Shown here in pieces: positions 51,457-62,429 of a stretch of DNA of 64,000 nucleotides. The stretch comes from Arthrobacter sp. PAMC 25486 (GTDB lineage Bacteria; Actinomycetota; Actinomycetes; Actinomycetales; Micrococcaceae), in NCBI RefSeq assembly GCF_000785535.1, contig NZ_CP007595.1, forward strand, positions 1,426,001 through 1,490,000, in the 5' to 3' direction. The notes under the pieces were generated by a model, which saw nothing but the letters and a program-made list of their open reading frames with translations, ran no database searches and was not told where the DNA came from. Made by a program: the position numbers and the translations under genes. The first letter of the stretch is position 1; every line of letters starts with the position of its first letter.

Positions 51457-52248
51457 TCAGGCGGGAACGGCCGCCACCGGGCCGTGCCAGTCACCCGGCA
51501 GCTCCACCGGCGTGCCCAGTACTGCCGAGGAAATCTCGTTGAGCGCCCGGGCTGCGTACTTCTCCCCCACCCAGAGGTGTTTGGCCCCGTCGACCGCGAC
51601 CAGGCGGGCCTGCGGCACCAAGGCAAAGCGTTCGGCGGCGGCAGCGGGCTGCAGGTAGTCGTCAAACTCCGGCACGAGCACAGTCAGAGGCGTACCGCGG
51701 GCGGCCCACGCGGCCAGATCGGCATCCACGGCGCGGTGCAGCGGCGGTGAGAGCAGCACGGCACCCTCCACCTGTTCGGAAACCGGCGGCACCGCGCCGT
51801 ATTTCAGGACCAGTTCGGTGCCGAACGACCAGCCCACCAGCCAGCGGTTGGGCAGCCCGCGGTCCACGGCAAACTGCACGGCCGCCGCAACGTCAAGGCG
51901 CTCGCCCAGGCCCTCTTCAAAGCTGCCGTCGCTGGTCCCGCGCGGAGATGTGGTCCCGCGGGTGTTGAAGCGCAACACGGCAATGCCGGCCAGCGCGGGC
52001 AGCCGGTACGACGCCTTCTTGTATACGTGCGAGTCCATGAAGCCGCCGTGGGTGGGCAGCGGGTGCAGGGTGATCAGCGTGGCCCGCACGACGCCGTCGG
52101 CCGGCAGGGCCAATTCACCGACAAGGGTGAGCCCGTCGGCGGTGCGCAATTCAATGTTTTCCCGGCTGGCCGGCAAAATCGTGGCGGCACGGATGGCTGT
52201 TGGGGTGTCGGCGTCAACAAAGGCAAGGGAGGCGGGATCGAAAACCAT
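51457..52248 (-). CDS. Alpha/beta hydrolase of the YdeN/osmotically-inducible esterase type
   Basis: 263 residues. HPLPTHGGFMDSH near 66 is the oxyanion/HG loop, LVGWSFGTELVLKYG near 129-142 holds Ser as nucleophile in G-W-S-F-G, FDDYLQP supplies the acid, and DGAKHLWVGEK supplies the His. Length and layout match dienelactone hydrolase/X-Pro peptidase-like actinobacterial proteins; substrate unknown. ATG 52248 begins MVFDPASLAFVDADTP. Confidence 0.82.
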   Translation of the reverse strand: MVFDPASLAFVDADTPTAIRAATILPASRENIELRTADGLTLVGELALPADGVVRATLITLHPLPTHGGFMDSHVYKKASYRLPALAGIAVLRFNTRGTTSPRGTSDGSFEEGLGERLDVAAAVQFAVDRGLPNRWLVGWSFGTELVLKYGAVPPVSEQVEGAVLLSPPLHRAVDADLAAWAARGTPLTVLVPEFDDYLQPAAAAERFALVPQARLVAVDGAKHLWVGEKYAARALNEISSAVLGTPVELPGDWHGPVAAVPA

Positions 52249-52300
52249 GCCTTCCAGCCTACCGGTAGTGGCCTGCCCGTAGCGGCCTGCCCACACTGGC

Positions 52301-52636
52301 CTACCTGTACTGGTAGTGCCGGCCCCGCCAGCAGTTGTTGTGCCAGTGCCGGCGCTCAGACAATCCGGCTTCGGCGCCGAACATGGCGTCCTCGCGCCAC
52401 ACCACCAGGTGGGCCACCCCTGGCAACACCTGGTGGTGGCAGCCGGGGCAGGTGTACACCTTTTGGGCGTTCCCGACGCTGATGCGCCGCACTGCCCACA
52501 CGCCGTCGGGCGCGGATTCGGTGGAGGGGATGCCCATTCTCAGGCGTGAGAGGTCCAGTTCCCCGTCATCGTGTGTACTCTGGCTGCCGCGGGCTGGTGA
52601 TGGTCGACGGCGGCGGGGCTGGTTGGAGCGGGGCAT
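52301..52636 (-). CDS. Small zinc-binding protein, HNH-like, function unknown
   Basis: 112 residues. A basic, disordered N-terminal third is followed by YTCPGCHHQVLPGVAHLVVWRED and HWHNNCWRGRHYQYR. The C-x-x-C-H-H...H-N-N-C layout looks like a degenerate zinc finger or HNH nuclease. Related actinobacterial proteins are misnamed ATP/GTP-binding, since no P-loop is present. The gene ends in Tyr/Arg-rich residues. It is the first gene upstream, on the other strand, of nucS. Confidence 0.75.
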   Translation of the reverse strand: MPRSNQPRRRRPSPARGSQSTHDDGELDLSRLRMGIPSTESAPDGVWAVRRISVGNAQKVYTCPGCHHQVLPGVAHLVVWREDAMFGAEAGLSERRHWHNNCWRGRHYQYR

Positions 52637-52697
52637 GCCTCCATTGTGCCGCACGGCTCGGGCGCGCGCGAAGCGGCTGCTTCAGGTTGCGCCAGGC

Positions 52698-52897
52698 GGG
52701 CACCTGGCCCCACACGCCCGAGGGCCCGAGACAATAGACGCGACAGCGGCTTAGGCTTGGGAGGGCACCTGGGCCCACGCGCCCGAGGGGCCCAAGGCAA
52801 AGACGCGCCAGCGGCTTAGGCTTGGGAGGGCACCTGGGCCCACGCGCCCGAGGGGCCCAAGGCAAAGACGCGCCAGCGGCTTAGGCTTGGGAGGGCG
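52698..52897. repeat. 65-bp tandem repeat array upstream of nucS
   Basis: Two identical 65-bp units (52746-52810 and 52811-52875; unit begins GCGGCTTAGGCTTGGGAGGG) are followed by a partial third copy (52876-52897) and preceded by a degraded partial copy (52698-52745). The array ends 20 bp before the nucS start, so it must include or adjoin its promoter. No CRISPR-like spacers. Confidence 0.9.
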
Positions 52898-52917
52898 TGG
52901 GGACTAGAGTGGAGGGC

Positions 52918-53613
52918 GTGCGTTTAGTGATTGCCAAGTGCTCCGTCGATTACGTCGGACGCCTCAAAGCCCATCTTCCCCTGGCCGTCCGGCTGCTGTT
53001 GGTCAAGGCCGACGGTTCCGTTCTGGTCCATTCCGACGGCGGTTCCTACAAGCCGTTGAACTGGATGAGCCCCCCTGCCACGCTGCGCACGGTGGGCCCC
53101 GCCGACACGGAGCTTGAAGACGGTGTCATCGACCAGTGGATAGTGCAGTCCAGCAAAACCGATGACCGCCTGATCATCAACATCTATGAGCACATCAGCG
53201 ACTCCAGCCACGACCTGGGGATCGACCCCGGCCTGATCAAGGACGGTGTCGAGGCGGATCTGCAGCGCCTGCTGGCCGAGCAGATTGAACTGCTCGGATC
53301 CGGTTTCACCTTGATCCGGCGCGAATATTTCACGGCCATCGGCCCGGTGGACATCCTGGCCCGGGACGCGGCCGGGGCCACCGTGGCGATCGAGCTCAAG
53401 CGCCGTGGTGACATTGACGGCGTCGAACAGCTCACCCGCTATCTTGAGCTGCTCAACCGCGACCCGCTGCTGGCTCCCGTCCGGGGCGTCTTTGCCGCCC
53501 AGCAGATCAAACCGCAGGCAAAGACGCTCGCCACCGACCGCGGCATCGAGTGCAAGACCCTTGATTACGATGCCATGCGCGGCGTCGATGACAGCGCGTC
53601 GCGTCTTTTCTAG
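52918..53613 (+). CDS. nucS: Mismatch-specific endonuclease NucS/EndoMS
   Basis: 231 residues. GTG 52918 begins (V)[20 protein letters not shown], the exact NucS start, with GGAGG seven bases before. An N-terminal DNA-binding dimer domain is followed by the RecB-like nuclease core: GPVDILARD near 148-156, then [13 protein letters not shown] near 160-173 (D-...-E-x-K). NucS cuts both strands at mismatches and replaces MutS/MutL in actinobacteria; most cut with Mg2+ or Mn2+. A tandem repeat lies directly upstream. Confidence 0.96.
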   Translation: MRLVIAKCSVDYVGRLKAHLPLAVRLLLVKADGSVLVHSDGGSYKPLNWMSPPATLRTVGPADTELEDGVIDQWIVQSSKTDDRLIINIYEHISDSSHDLGIDPGLIKDGVEADLQRLLAEQIELLGSGFTLIRREYFTAIGPVDILARDAAGATVAIELKRRGDIDGVEQLTRYLELLNRDPLLAPVRGVFAAQQIKPQAKTLATDRGIECKTLDYDAMRGVDDSASRLF

Positions 53614-53647
53614 CAGGCAGCACCCCCATCCTGACTAGACTTGGGGC

Positions 53648-54892
53648 ATGACTGATCCCATTTCCACGCCCCAGCCCACCAAATACCTGTTACAAGGCGC
53701 CGTTGTCACGGACCACGGCATCATTGAGGGCGGCCTGCTCGCCATCGCCGGCGACAGGATCATGTATGCAGGGCGTGCCGACCACTTTGATGAGCCGGGT
53801 TTTGGTGAGGCGGAAGTGGACGCGGCCAACATCATCTCGCTGCCGGGCGGACACCTGATCGTTCCCGGACTGATCGATGTCCACAACCACGGCGGCAACG
53901 GCGGGGACTTCCCCAGCGGCGACGAGGCCTCGGCCCGCACCGCCGTCGACTTCCTGCACAAGGCCGGGACAACCACCCTGCTCGCCAGCATGGTCACCGC
54001 CTCCCCTGATGACCTGCGCAAGGGCATCTCCATCTATGCCAACATGACCGAGGAGGGCCTGCTGGCAGGCATCCACCTCGAGGGCCCGTTCCTGTCCCAC
54101 GCCCGCTGCGGCGCACAGAACCCGGCCTTCCTGCTGGAACCCGACCTGGAGCTGATGTCCTCGCTCATCGAGACTGGCCGCGGCACCGTCACCACCATGA
54201 CGTACGCCCCCGAGCTGCCCGGTGCCGACGAGCTCGTTGACCTGCTCACCAGCCATGGCATCACCCCGTCCGTGGGCCACACGGACTGCGATACCGCCAC
54301 GGCCGCCGAATCGCTGGCGCAGGCCCGTGACGGCCTGGATTCCACCGGGTTCGACGGCGTCTCCGGACGCCCCACCGTGACACACCTTTTCAACGGCATG
54401 CCTCCCATGCACCACCGCGCCCCCGGCCCCGTCGCAGCGTGCCTGCGCGCCGCCAGTGCCGGGGCGGCCGCCGTCGAGCTTGTGGCAGATGGCACCCACC
54501 TCGACCCGCAGACGGTCCTGACGGTCTTTGACGTTGTGGGCGCCGCCAACATCCTGCTCGTGACAGACTCCATGGCGGCGGCCGGGCTGGCCGACGGCCA
54601 ATACATGCTGGGGCCGTCCCCCGTCACCGTCACGAACGGGGTCGCCACACTGGATGCCACCGGTTCCATTGCCGGCGGCACCGCCACCCTGCTGGACGTG
54701 GTGCGCCTGACCACGGCTGCCGGCGTGAAGTTCACCGACGCCCTGATGTCGGCCACGAGCGTCCCGGCGGCCGTGCTGGGGCTGACGGATGAAGTGGGCG
54801 CACTGCGCCGGGGACTGCGCGCCGACGTGGTCATCGTCGACGCCGACCTGGCCCTGCAGCGCGTGATGCGTGCCGGCGCCTGGCTGAAGTAG
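53648..54892 (+). CDS. nagA: N-acetylglucosamine-6-phosphate deacetylase
   Basis: 414 residues of the amidohydrolase fold. VPGLIDVHNHGG (metal site), HLEGPFLSHARCGAQNP, SVGHTDCD, THLFNGMPPMHHRAPG and LVTDSMAAAGLADGQY are canonical; the catalytic Asp is in LVTDSMAA. It deacetylates GlcNAc6P so that NagB can work. No shared promoter motif with nagB is evident. A 441-bp repeat-rich gap follows. Confidence 0.94.
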   Translation: MTDPISTPQPTKYLLQGAVVTDHGIIEGGLLAIAGDRIMYAGRADHFDEPGFGEAEVDAANIISLPGGHLIVPGLIDVHNHGGNGGDFPSGDEASARTAVDFLHKAGTTTLLASMVTASPDDLRKGISIYANMTEEGLLAGIHLEGPFLSHARCGAQNPAFLLEPDLELMSSLIETGRGTVTTMTYAPELPGADELVDLLTSHGITPSVGHTDCDTATAAESLAQARDGLDSTGFDGVSGRPTVTHLFNGMPPMHHRAPGPVAACLRAASAGAAAVELVADGTHLDPQTVLTVFDVVGAANILLVTDSMAAAGLADGQYMLGPSPVTVTNGVATLDATGSIAGGTATLLDVVRLTTAAGVKFTDALMSATSVPAAVLGLTDEVGALRRGLRADVVIVDADLALQRVMRAGAWLK

Positions 54893-55333
54893 CCGCACCA
54901 CCGTTGCCGCCCGTCAGCATTCTTGGGCTGTAAAGTACTGACACCGCCCTTGTGAGCCGATGCTTCGGCATCTTCTGTACCTTCGACGCCGTGCCTCTGC
55001 CGGCAACAACCGGACATGTCCCCGCCGGGCCGTGTCCGGTGGGTCTCATGACGGTCCCGGCGACGGCCCGGCGAATGTTGACGACTCCGGAAAATGTGCG
55101 CAGTGGGCTCATTTGCCCCGGACGCTTCGCTGAGAAGGGGTCTCACCCGCATTGCCCACCACGCCCACCTCGCCGAGAATGGGCACAACCCGCGCCGTTG
55201 AGCGCCCGCTTTGCCGAAAATGGCCCCGCCTCGTGAGATGCCGCCAAAGTCGCGCCCTCTTCGCGGGGCTGGCCCATTTTCGATGAATGGGGCCGCCAGA
55301 AGCATCGACTTGGCCCCCCTCTCGACGGCCCGC
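54893..55333. other. Non-coding palindrome-rich region between convergent genes
   Basis: No credible gene. It holds an 11-bp inverted repeat CGCCGGGCCGT (55023-55033 and 55063-55073), a short GATGC-TTCG-GCATC hairpin, and an imperfect palindrome with CGAAAATGG arms (55215-55230 and 55263-55282). Near copies of the latter arm start again at 55171 (GCCGAGAATGGG). Confidence 0.6.
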
Positions 55334-57784
55334 CTATGGCTTACGCAGCGCCCTTGCCAGGGAGCGAACGGACATGTTGGGCATATAGGCCTCGCCCACG
55401 GCCCGGCCGATGGCGGGCAGCGACAACGGGTCCTGGTACATCAAGTACAGGGAGCGGTGTCGCGGTTTGAAGCGCTGCTTGAAGTTGGCCAGCGAGGCAA
55501 ACCCGTACACGGGTTCCAGTGTGCGGGCCAGCAGGGCAAGTATCCGCCCCAGGCTGCCTTCCAGGTCCTCACTGCCCGCCAGCGGTGAACCCGAAAGTGA
55601 GATGTACTCCACCGTCGGGGAAAAGTGTTTCACGGCCTGGGCCACCAGGTACTCCATGACACCGTTGAAGGACCCTGAATTGCGGCGCATGAAGTCAAGG
55701 GTCCAGCTGACCACGGTGCCTTCGGAATACACCGGCAGCCAGCTCGTGACGGCGTGGATCTTCCCCTCGGCATCAATGGCCAGGCATAGTTGGACGTTCT
55801 CATCCTGCAGCTCCTCCAGCCCGCCCAGGGTGAAGCCCAGTTCCGGCAGCGCCTGACCTGAGACCCAGTCCTCGGAGATCTCCTTGACCTGGGTGCGCTG
55901 GCCCGTGGTCAGTTCGCTGTAGGGCACCCATAGGGCTGTGACGCCAAGCTTTTCCGCCTTGTTCAGGGCGGTGCGCACATTTTGCCAGTCCTTGCCCTTG
56001 AAGTCCATGGTGCGTATATCCAGCAGGGTTTCCGCCGCCACTGCGATGCCTTTGAAGCCCCGGCGCTCCAGTATTTCCGTGGGGGTGCTGTTGACCGAAT
56101 AAAAACAGGCCGTCAGCGACTCATCGGCACAGTAGTCAAGGAACTCATCGATCGCCTGTTCATAGTGCGTCGGGTTGCCGAAGGGCCCGCCCACCGTGAC
56201 GGCCACACCATTGTGCAGCTGGTAGGCCACGCCCACGGTGCGCTCAGCATTAAACCAGTACTGATTATTGGGCCACAGCACCATCGCCGACAGCGAGTCC
56301 CCTCCCATCCTGACCAACGTGCGGACCCGCTCCCGTTCACCGGTGCCAAGGCGCAGGTGCCGGCTGAGGAAGACGCCCAGAATGCCGATGGCGCTGATCA
56401 ACCACAGTGCCGGTCCGCCAAAGCTGAACAGCATTTCCGAGAAGAAGCCGTGCGGATACACGCTGGCTGAGTAGCTGAATGGAAACGGGTAAGGCAGCAC
56501 GATCCGTGGAAGGCTCGCCACGAGGGCCACCAGGCCAAGCTTGCTGCTCGCCAGGTTCCCCTCCGCCAGCCAGGCAATCGTGTAAAGGGCAATGAACGCC
56601 AGCAGGATCAGCGGCAGGTACACGATCGAGCGGCGGCGCAGGACCGGGTCCGGGTCCACCCGAAAGTGCCGCCGGAACACCACCAGCAGCACGGCGATCA
56701 ATACCGGCACCAGCACCACGGGCAGCAGCTCCCACACGGATTCACTGATGCCCAGGCTGCGGTGCCCGCGGCGCAGCGACAGGCCGACACCGGCGAACAC
56801 CTGAAAGTAAAACGCCGACACCAGGCCAATGACAAGGTGCGCATACACAGCCGCCCACAACGCCAGCCGGTTCCCGCGTCGCAGCCCCTCGGCGCAGACA
56901 AGCAGCAGCACCATGGGCATCAGGGCCAGCAGGTGGCTGCCGGAACCGAGCAGTCCCAGGTTGTGCACCGTGCCGTGGCAGGCCGCCAGCGCCTCCACGC
57001 ACGTCCCGGTCCCCGGCATCATGGCCGTGTCCTGGCTGGTGATCCACGTGCGCAGCACGGCCAACGGCCCCACCGGCACATGCGCCATCGCGGCGGCCAG
57101 CGGGCCCACGGCAAAAACCGCCACCACCATGGCCAAGTTCGTGCGCACTTCACGGCTGGTGGAATGGCCCACCAGGCCATGCCCCACGGCCTTCACCAGC
57201 ACCATGCCGAGCAGCAGCCCGGCAACCGAGGCGAGAAGGATGAACGTGTGCTGCGCATGCCCCACATACACGCTGAGCATGAGCGAGGTGGCCAGCACCA
57301 GAACCCGCACGCGCCGCCGCCACAGCACGCTGATAGCAGGGCTGGCCGCCAGCAGCGTGCCCGCCGACGCGGCAAACGGTCCCAGCAGTGTGGCCTGCGC
57401 GGAGCCCGCCGGCAGGTCGATCCCGGTCAGGTTCCCCAGTACCAGCATTCCTGAATAAAGCACGACGGCGGCCACTTGCGTTGCGAGAAAAAGTCCCGCC
57501 GCGCGGCGGGTCCCCACCGTGAACTCGGCCAGTCCCAGCGCCACGCCCAGCACCGCCACGCCCAGCAGCATTGAGGCTGTGCTGGTGCTCAGGAACAGGG
57601 TGGTGAGCATGTTCCACCAATGGCCGCCGGCCAGGTCGGACGCCTGGAACCCCCACTCCCCCGCTAAATGCCGGGGCAGCCGGTCAAACCAGCCAACGGC
57701 CACAAGATGGACGATGATGGTGGCAGCCATCATCGCCGTGGCGAAAGGCGTCCTGCGCAACCAGGCGAGGACCGCCGTCGTCAT
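55334..57784 (-). CDS. MprF-like phosphatidylglycerol lysyltransferase-domain protein (DUF2156)
   Basis: 816 residues. The first 480 residues hold about 12 helices; the first part (GGHWWNMLTTLFLSTSTA then LGLAEFTVGTRRAAGLFLA) looks rhomboid-like, without the GxSG serine motif. The C-terminal 300 residues (GGDSLSAMVLWPNNQYWFN, VTVGGPFGNP, MDFKGKDWQNVRTALNKA, WTLDFMRRNSGSFNGVMEYL, SLSGSPLAG) are the GNAT-like DUF2156 domain that transfers an amino acid from tRNA to a lipid. It overlaps the partner hydrolase stop by 4 bp. The amino acid and lipid are unknown; Ala or Lys on phosphatidylglycerol is usual. Confidence 0.88.
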   Translation of the reverse strand: MTTAVLAWLRRTPFATAMMAATIIVHLVAVGWFDRLPRHLAGEWGFQASDLAGGHWWNMLTTLFLSTSTASMLLGVAVLGVALGLAEFTVGTRRAAGLFLATQVAAVVLYSGMLVLGNLTGIDLPAGSAQATLLGPFAASAGTLLAASPAISVLWRRRVRVLVLATSLMLSVYVGHAQHTFILLASVAGLLLGMVLVKAVGHGLVGHSTSREVRTNLAMVVAVFAVGPLAAAMAHVPVGPLAVLRTWITSQDTAMMPGTGTCVEALAACHGTVHNLGLLGSGSHLLALMPMVLLLVCAEGLRRGNRLALWAAVYAHLVIGLVSAFYFQVFAGVGLSLRRGHRSLGISESVWELLPVVLVPVLIAVLLVVFRRHFRVDPDPVLRRRSIVYLPLILLAFIALYTIAWLAEGNLASSKLGLVALVASLPRIVLPYPFPFSYSASVYPHGFFSEMLFSFGGPALWLISAIGILGVFLSRHLRLGTGERERVRTLVRMGGDSLSAMVLWPNNQYWFNAERTVGVAYQLHNGVAVTVGGPFGNPTHYEQAIDEFLDYCADESLTACFYSVNSTPTEILERRGFKGIAVAAETLLDIRTMDFKGKDWQNVRTALNKAEKLGVTALWVPYSELTTGQRTQVKEISEDWVSGQALPELGFTLGGLEELQDENVQLCLAIDAEGKIHAVTSWLPVYSEGTVVSWTLDFMRRNSGSFNGVMEYLVAQAVKHFSPTVEYISLSGSPLAGSEDLEGSLGRILALLARTLEPVYGFASLANFKQRFKPRHRSLYLMYQDPLSLPAIGRAVGEAYMPNMSVRSLARALRKP

Positions 57785-59160
57785 GGCAGGCCAATTCTGG
57801 TGTAGACAAACGCCAGTCCGGGCTTGAGCGCCTCATTGGCCACGGACCAGGAATGCCCTCCGGGAAAGGTGGCACTTTCCGTGGTCATGCCGGCCCGCCG
57901 TGCCGCCTTCTGCAATACCTTCACATTGGCAGAATACGTGACATCCGAGCTGCCCGAGGCAAACCAGCCGTGAGTATTCGGATAGTTGTTCCTGGCCATC
58001 AGGGTCAGGGGGAGCTGGGAATCGAAGGCGGCAGCGTCCCCGTGGAAGGCCCTGCCGATCGTGACGGAGCGTTTCGAGGCAAGGGCGGGCTCGCGCTCCG
58101 GCGCAACGGCCATGAACGTCTGGAAGACATCAGGATGGCGGGTGGCCATCTGCAGGCTGCAGGTGGCGCCATAGGAGAACCCGCCAATGGCCCAGTGGGC
58201 GGGGTTGGTGTCGGCGTCAAGATGGGACTTGATCCAGTTCGGCACGTCCGTTGACATGTATTTTCCCGCCCTGGCCAGGGCGGAATCCATGCACATGGTG
58301 TTCTTCTCGTCGCTGCCATTGGGGTCGGGAAGGACCACCAGTGGGGCAAGTCCACCATGGGAGGCTGCGTAGGCGTCGAGGTCGTAAACAAGGTTGGTGG
58401 AGCGCAGCCACGATTCCGGTGAGCCCGGCTGCCCGCTGACAAGGACCACCACGGGCAGCACCGGGCGTTGGGCGGCAAAGTAGGCCGGCGGCAGGTACAC
58501 CAGGGCGTCGCGTCCGTGGAAACCGGAGACGGTCCCTGGTATCTTCGCGGCGAGCACTGTTCCCGTGCGAGGCAGCCCGGCTGGTTGCTGCCAGCCGCTG
58601 GCAACGGCCGTGGTCATGAATCGCGAGTCACTGCTGTGGTGCGGCACCGGCAGCGGCATTGTGCTCACGGCGGGCTGCTGGCCCAGCAGGCTGCCCACGG
58701 TGGGGTATTCGCCAAAGTAGGCATTGACCTGCAGGCCCGAGACGGCCAGCACCACAACCGTCGCGACGACCGCCAGAATTCGCCGAGCCGGGGAAGTGCG
58801 GAGAGCCGCGCGGCTGCTGCTCCGAACCTCGCGGCTGCTCCGGTGAGCCAGGCGGCGGCCGGGCCGACGGCGCAAGCCGGCAAACGCCGTCGTGCATCCC
58901 ATGGTGAGTGCCCACAGGGCGATGGCCAAGTTGAGGATGACGGCGGAGGGCAGGTCTTCGGCCCACCAATAAAACAGGTGGATGACGGCCCATCCGGCCA
59001 CCATGCTGAGCAGTGCGGCGGCCACTGCTGCGGCGGCGCCGAAGAGCCACCAGCGCCAGGAACGGCGGACCAGAAGGGCGCCCAGGCCTGCGGCGCAAAG
59101 TGCCCAAAGAACGATGGGAACGGGGCCATCAACCAGGCTCAGCTCGGTTATTGCGTTCAC
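57781..59160 (-). CDS. Membrane-anchored esterase, likely partner of the aminoacyl-lipid synthase
   Basis: 459 residues. Four N-terminal helices are followed by a signal-anchor-like helix (about 125-145) and an extracellular esterase-D/PHB-depolymerase-type alpha/beta hydrolase: DALVYLPPAYF, VVLVSGQPGSPESW, nucleophile Ser in GGFSYGATCSLQMA, and His in FPGGHSWSVAN. Paired with an MprF-like gene it resembles reported aminoacyl-phosphatidylglycerol hydrolases of Gram-positives, which strip the amino acid again. That role is inferred from context. It is translationally coupled to the synthase by ATGA. Confidence 0.8.
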   Translation of the reverse strand: MNAITELSLVDGPVPIVLWALCAAGLGALLVRRSWRWWLFGAAAAVAAALLSMVAGWAVIHLFYWWAEDLPSAVILNLAIALWALTMGCTTAFAGLRRRPGRRLAHRSSREVRSSSRAALRTSPARRILAVVATVVVLAVSGLQVNAYFGEYPTVGSLLGQQPAVSTMPLPVPHHSSDSRFMTTAVASGWQQPAGLPRTGTVLAAKIPGTVSGFHGRDALVYLPPAYFAAQRPVLPVVVLVSGQPGSPESWLRSTNLVYDLDAYAASHGGLAPLVVLPDPNGSDEKNTMCMDSALARAGKYMSTDVPNWIKSHLDADTNPAHWAIGGFSYGATCSLQMATRHPDVFQTFMAVAPEREPALASKRSVTIGRAFHGDAAAFDSQLPLTLMARNNYPNTHGWFASGSSDVTYSANVKVLQKAARRAGMTTESATFPGGHSWSVANEALKPGLAFVYTRIGLP

Positions 59161-59268
59161 GCGTCCGCCACACTCTTGGAGGGACTCTCACCCTGTGGAG
59201 CGGGAGCTAAGCGATAATAGCGCCGCTAGCTGGTAAGTTTCTGGGTCCCGGATGACTGCGAGCCGCTG

Positions 59269-59703
59269 TCAGCGCCACGTGCCAACCCCGGTGTGGGGGC
59301 CGGCCTCCAGCCAGGAGGAAAGCCCTGCATAGGCACCAAACTTCATGGCCAGCAGGAACTCGTCGCCTTCGTAGGAGAGCACCACGATGATGGTTCCCTG
59401 CGGCACACGCGTCAGTTCAAGCTCACTGGGATCGCGGCGGCCCACCAACACAATCTTGCTGCGCTTCATGGTGCGGGACGGCAGGGGGCTTAACGAAAGG
59501 AGCCGCACCCACTCAAGGGCCGACTCCTGATAACGACAAACCCCCATTGCCCAGCGATTGTTCACTGTGCAAATGGAGGCGTCCACTGTGCCCAGGGCGC
59601 GCCGCAACATCATGCGGCGCACCCCGAACAGGCACAGTGTAATAACAACTAGCACGAACACTCCGGCTAGTGCGATGAACGGAAAACCGAGATCGTTCAT
59701 CAA
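59269..59703 (-). CDS. DUF2550 membrane protein
   Basis: 144 residues. One N-terminal helix (about 7-28) then the domain with TVDASICTVNNRWAMGVCRYQES and LEWVRLLSLSPLPSRTMKRSK. DUF2550 is found next to atpC in most actinobacteria (Rv1312 in M. tuberculosis); function unknown. It starts 8 bp after the atpC stop, so it is probably transcribed with the ATP synthase operon. Confidence 0.9.
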   Translation of the reverse strand: MMNDLGFPFIALAGVFVLVVITLCLFGVRRMMLRRALGTVDASICTVNNRWAMGVCRYQESALEWVRLLSLSPLPSRTMKRSKIVLVGRRDPSELELTRVPQGTIIVVLSYEGDEFLLAMKFGAYAGLSSWLEAGPHTGVGTWR

Positions 59704-59710
59704 TAGATTG

Positions 59711-60001
59711 CTAGCGAATCCCTGCGCCAGACGTTGCGCTGTCTTTCAACTGCGCATTGTCAGCAACGATGACAACCCGGTTGCTGTCAACCGAGAAGAA
59801 GCCGCCGTCCACTTCAGCAAAGAAGCGGGGACCGTCAACAGGAGCGATTTCCAGCAAGCCCGGCGCCAAAACCGCGAGCAACGGGGTGTGACCTGGCAGA
59901 ATGCCGATCTCGCCCTCGCTGGTGAACCCCTTGACGAGGGTCGCTGCACCGGACCACACAAAGTGGTCCGCAGCTACGATTTCAACTTCGAGGTTAGCCA
60001 T
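59711..60001 (-). CDS. atpC: ATP synthase epsilon subunit
   Basis: 96 residues. LEVEIVAADHFVWSGAA...GEIGILPGHTPLLAVLAPG and FFSVDSNRVVIVADNAQL are canonical beta-sandwich segments. The C-terminal helical domain is missing, as in other actinobacteria with short epsilon, so the usual inhibitory helices are mostly absent. It starts two bases after the atpD stop. Confidence 0.95.
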   Translation of the reverse strand: MANLEVEIVAADHFVWSGAATLVKGFTSEGEIGILPGHTPLLAVLAPGLLEIAPVDGPRFFAEVDGGFFSVDSNRVVIVADNAQLKDSATSGAGIR

Positions 60002-60003
60002 GC

Positions 60004-61512
<1,509 letters not shown>

Positions 61513-62406
61513 CTAAGAGGCGTTGAGCGCATCAGCGCCCGCAACAATCTCGGAGAGCTCCTGCGTAATCTCGGCCTGCCGGGCGTTGTTACGAAGACGC
61601 GTGTACTTCTTGATCAGATCGCTGGCGTTGTCGCCTGCGGTCTTCATGGCCCGCTGGCGTGCTGCGAGCTCGGAAGCTGCGGCCTGCAACAGGGCGGCGA
61701 AGATGCGTGACTCGATGTACCGCGGCAGCAGTGCGTCCAGGACGTCTTCAGCCTGCGGTTCGAATTCGTACAGCGGCAGCAGATCGGCTGAGGATTCAAC
61801 TTCTTCTTCCACCACTTCCAGCGGCAGCAGACGAATTACTGTCGGCTCCTGAACAACCATCGACTTGAACTGGGTGTAAACAACGTGAATTTCATCCACG
61901 CCGCCCTCTTCAAAGTCAGTTGCGAAATCCTTCAGCAGGACCTCGCGCAGTTCACGTGCAGTTTCAAATTCCGGTGCGTCAGTTCCACCGGTCCACACCT
62001 TGGCGTAATCGCGGCCGCGGAAGTCGAAGTACGCCTGAGCCTTGCGGCCGACCAAATAGGTCGAGACGTCCTTGCCTTCCCCGTGCAGCAATTCGATGAG
62101 GTGCTCTGCCTGCTTCAACACGCTGGCGGAGTAGGAACCGGCAAGACCACGGTCTGAAGTCATGACCAATACTGCAGCCCGGCGGATCTGTTCGGGCTCG
62201 GTGGTCAGCGGGTGGTCGACCTCGGACTGGGACGCTACGGCAGAAACGGCACGGGTGATCGCATTGGAATACGGCAATGACGCCGTGACACGCACGCGTG
62301 CCTTTCCAATGCGGGACGCGGCGATAAGTTCCATCGCCTTGAAGATCTTTTGCATCGACGTGGTCGATGAGATCTTCTGGCGGTAAACCCGTATCTGGGC
62401 TCCCAT
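61513..62406 (-). CDS. atpG: ATP synthase gamma subunit
   Basis: 297 residues. [36 protein letters not shown] at the N-terminus and [51 protein letters not shown] at the C-terminus (about 240-297) are the two long rotor helices. [14 protein letters not shown] in the middle is canonical. It transmits rotation to beta. A hairpin lies between it and atpA. Confidence 0.97.
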   Translation of the reverse strand: MGAQIRVYRQKISSTTSMQKIFKAMELIAASRIGKARVRVTASLPYSNAITRAVSAVASQSEVDHPLTTEPEQIRRAAVLVMTSDRGLAGSYSASVLKQAEHLIELLHGEGKDVSTYLVGRKAQAYFDFRGRDYAKVWTGGTDAPEFETARELREVLLKDFATDFEEGGVDEIHVVYTQFKSMVVQEPTVIRLLPLEVVEEEVESSADLLPLYEFEPQAEDVLDALLPRYIESRIFAALLQAAASELAARQRAMKTAGDNASDLIKKYTRLRNNARQAEITQELSEIVAGADALNAS

Positions 62407-62429
62407 GTTTGTCCTTTCCTTATCCTTTA

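Noticed and set aside
52698..52897. CRISPR array
   Set aside because: The 65-bp units are head to tail with no spacers, and no cas gene is in the window.
43725..53647. DasR/NagR-type operator upstream of nagB or nagA
   Set aside because: I looked at 43725-43902 and 53614-53647 for a palindrome of the ACTGGTCTAGACCAGT kind and saw none.
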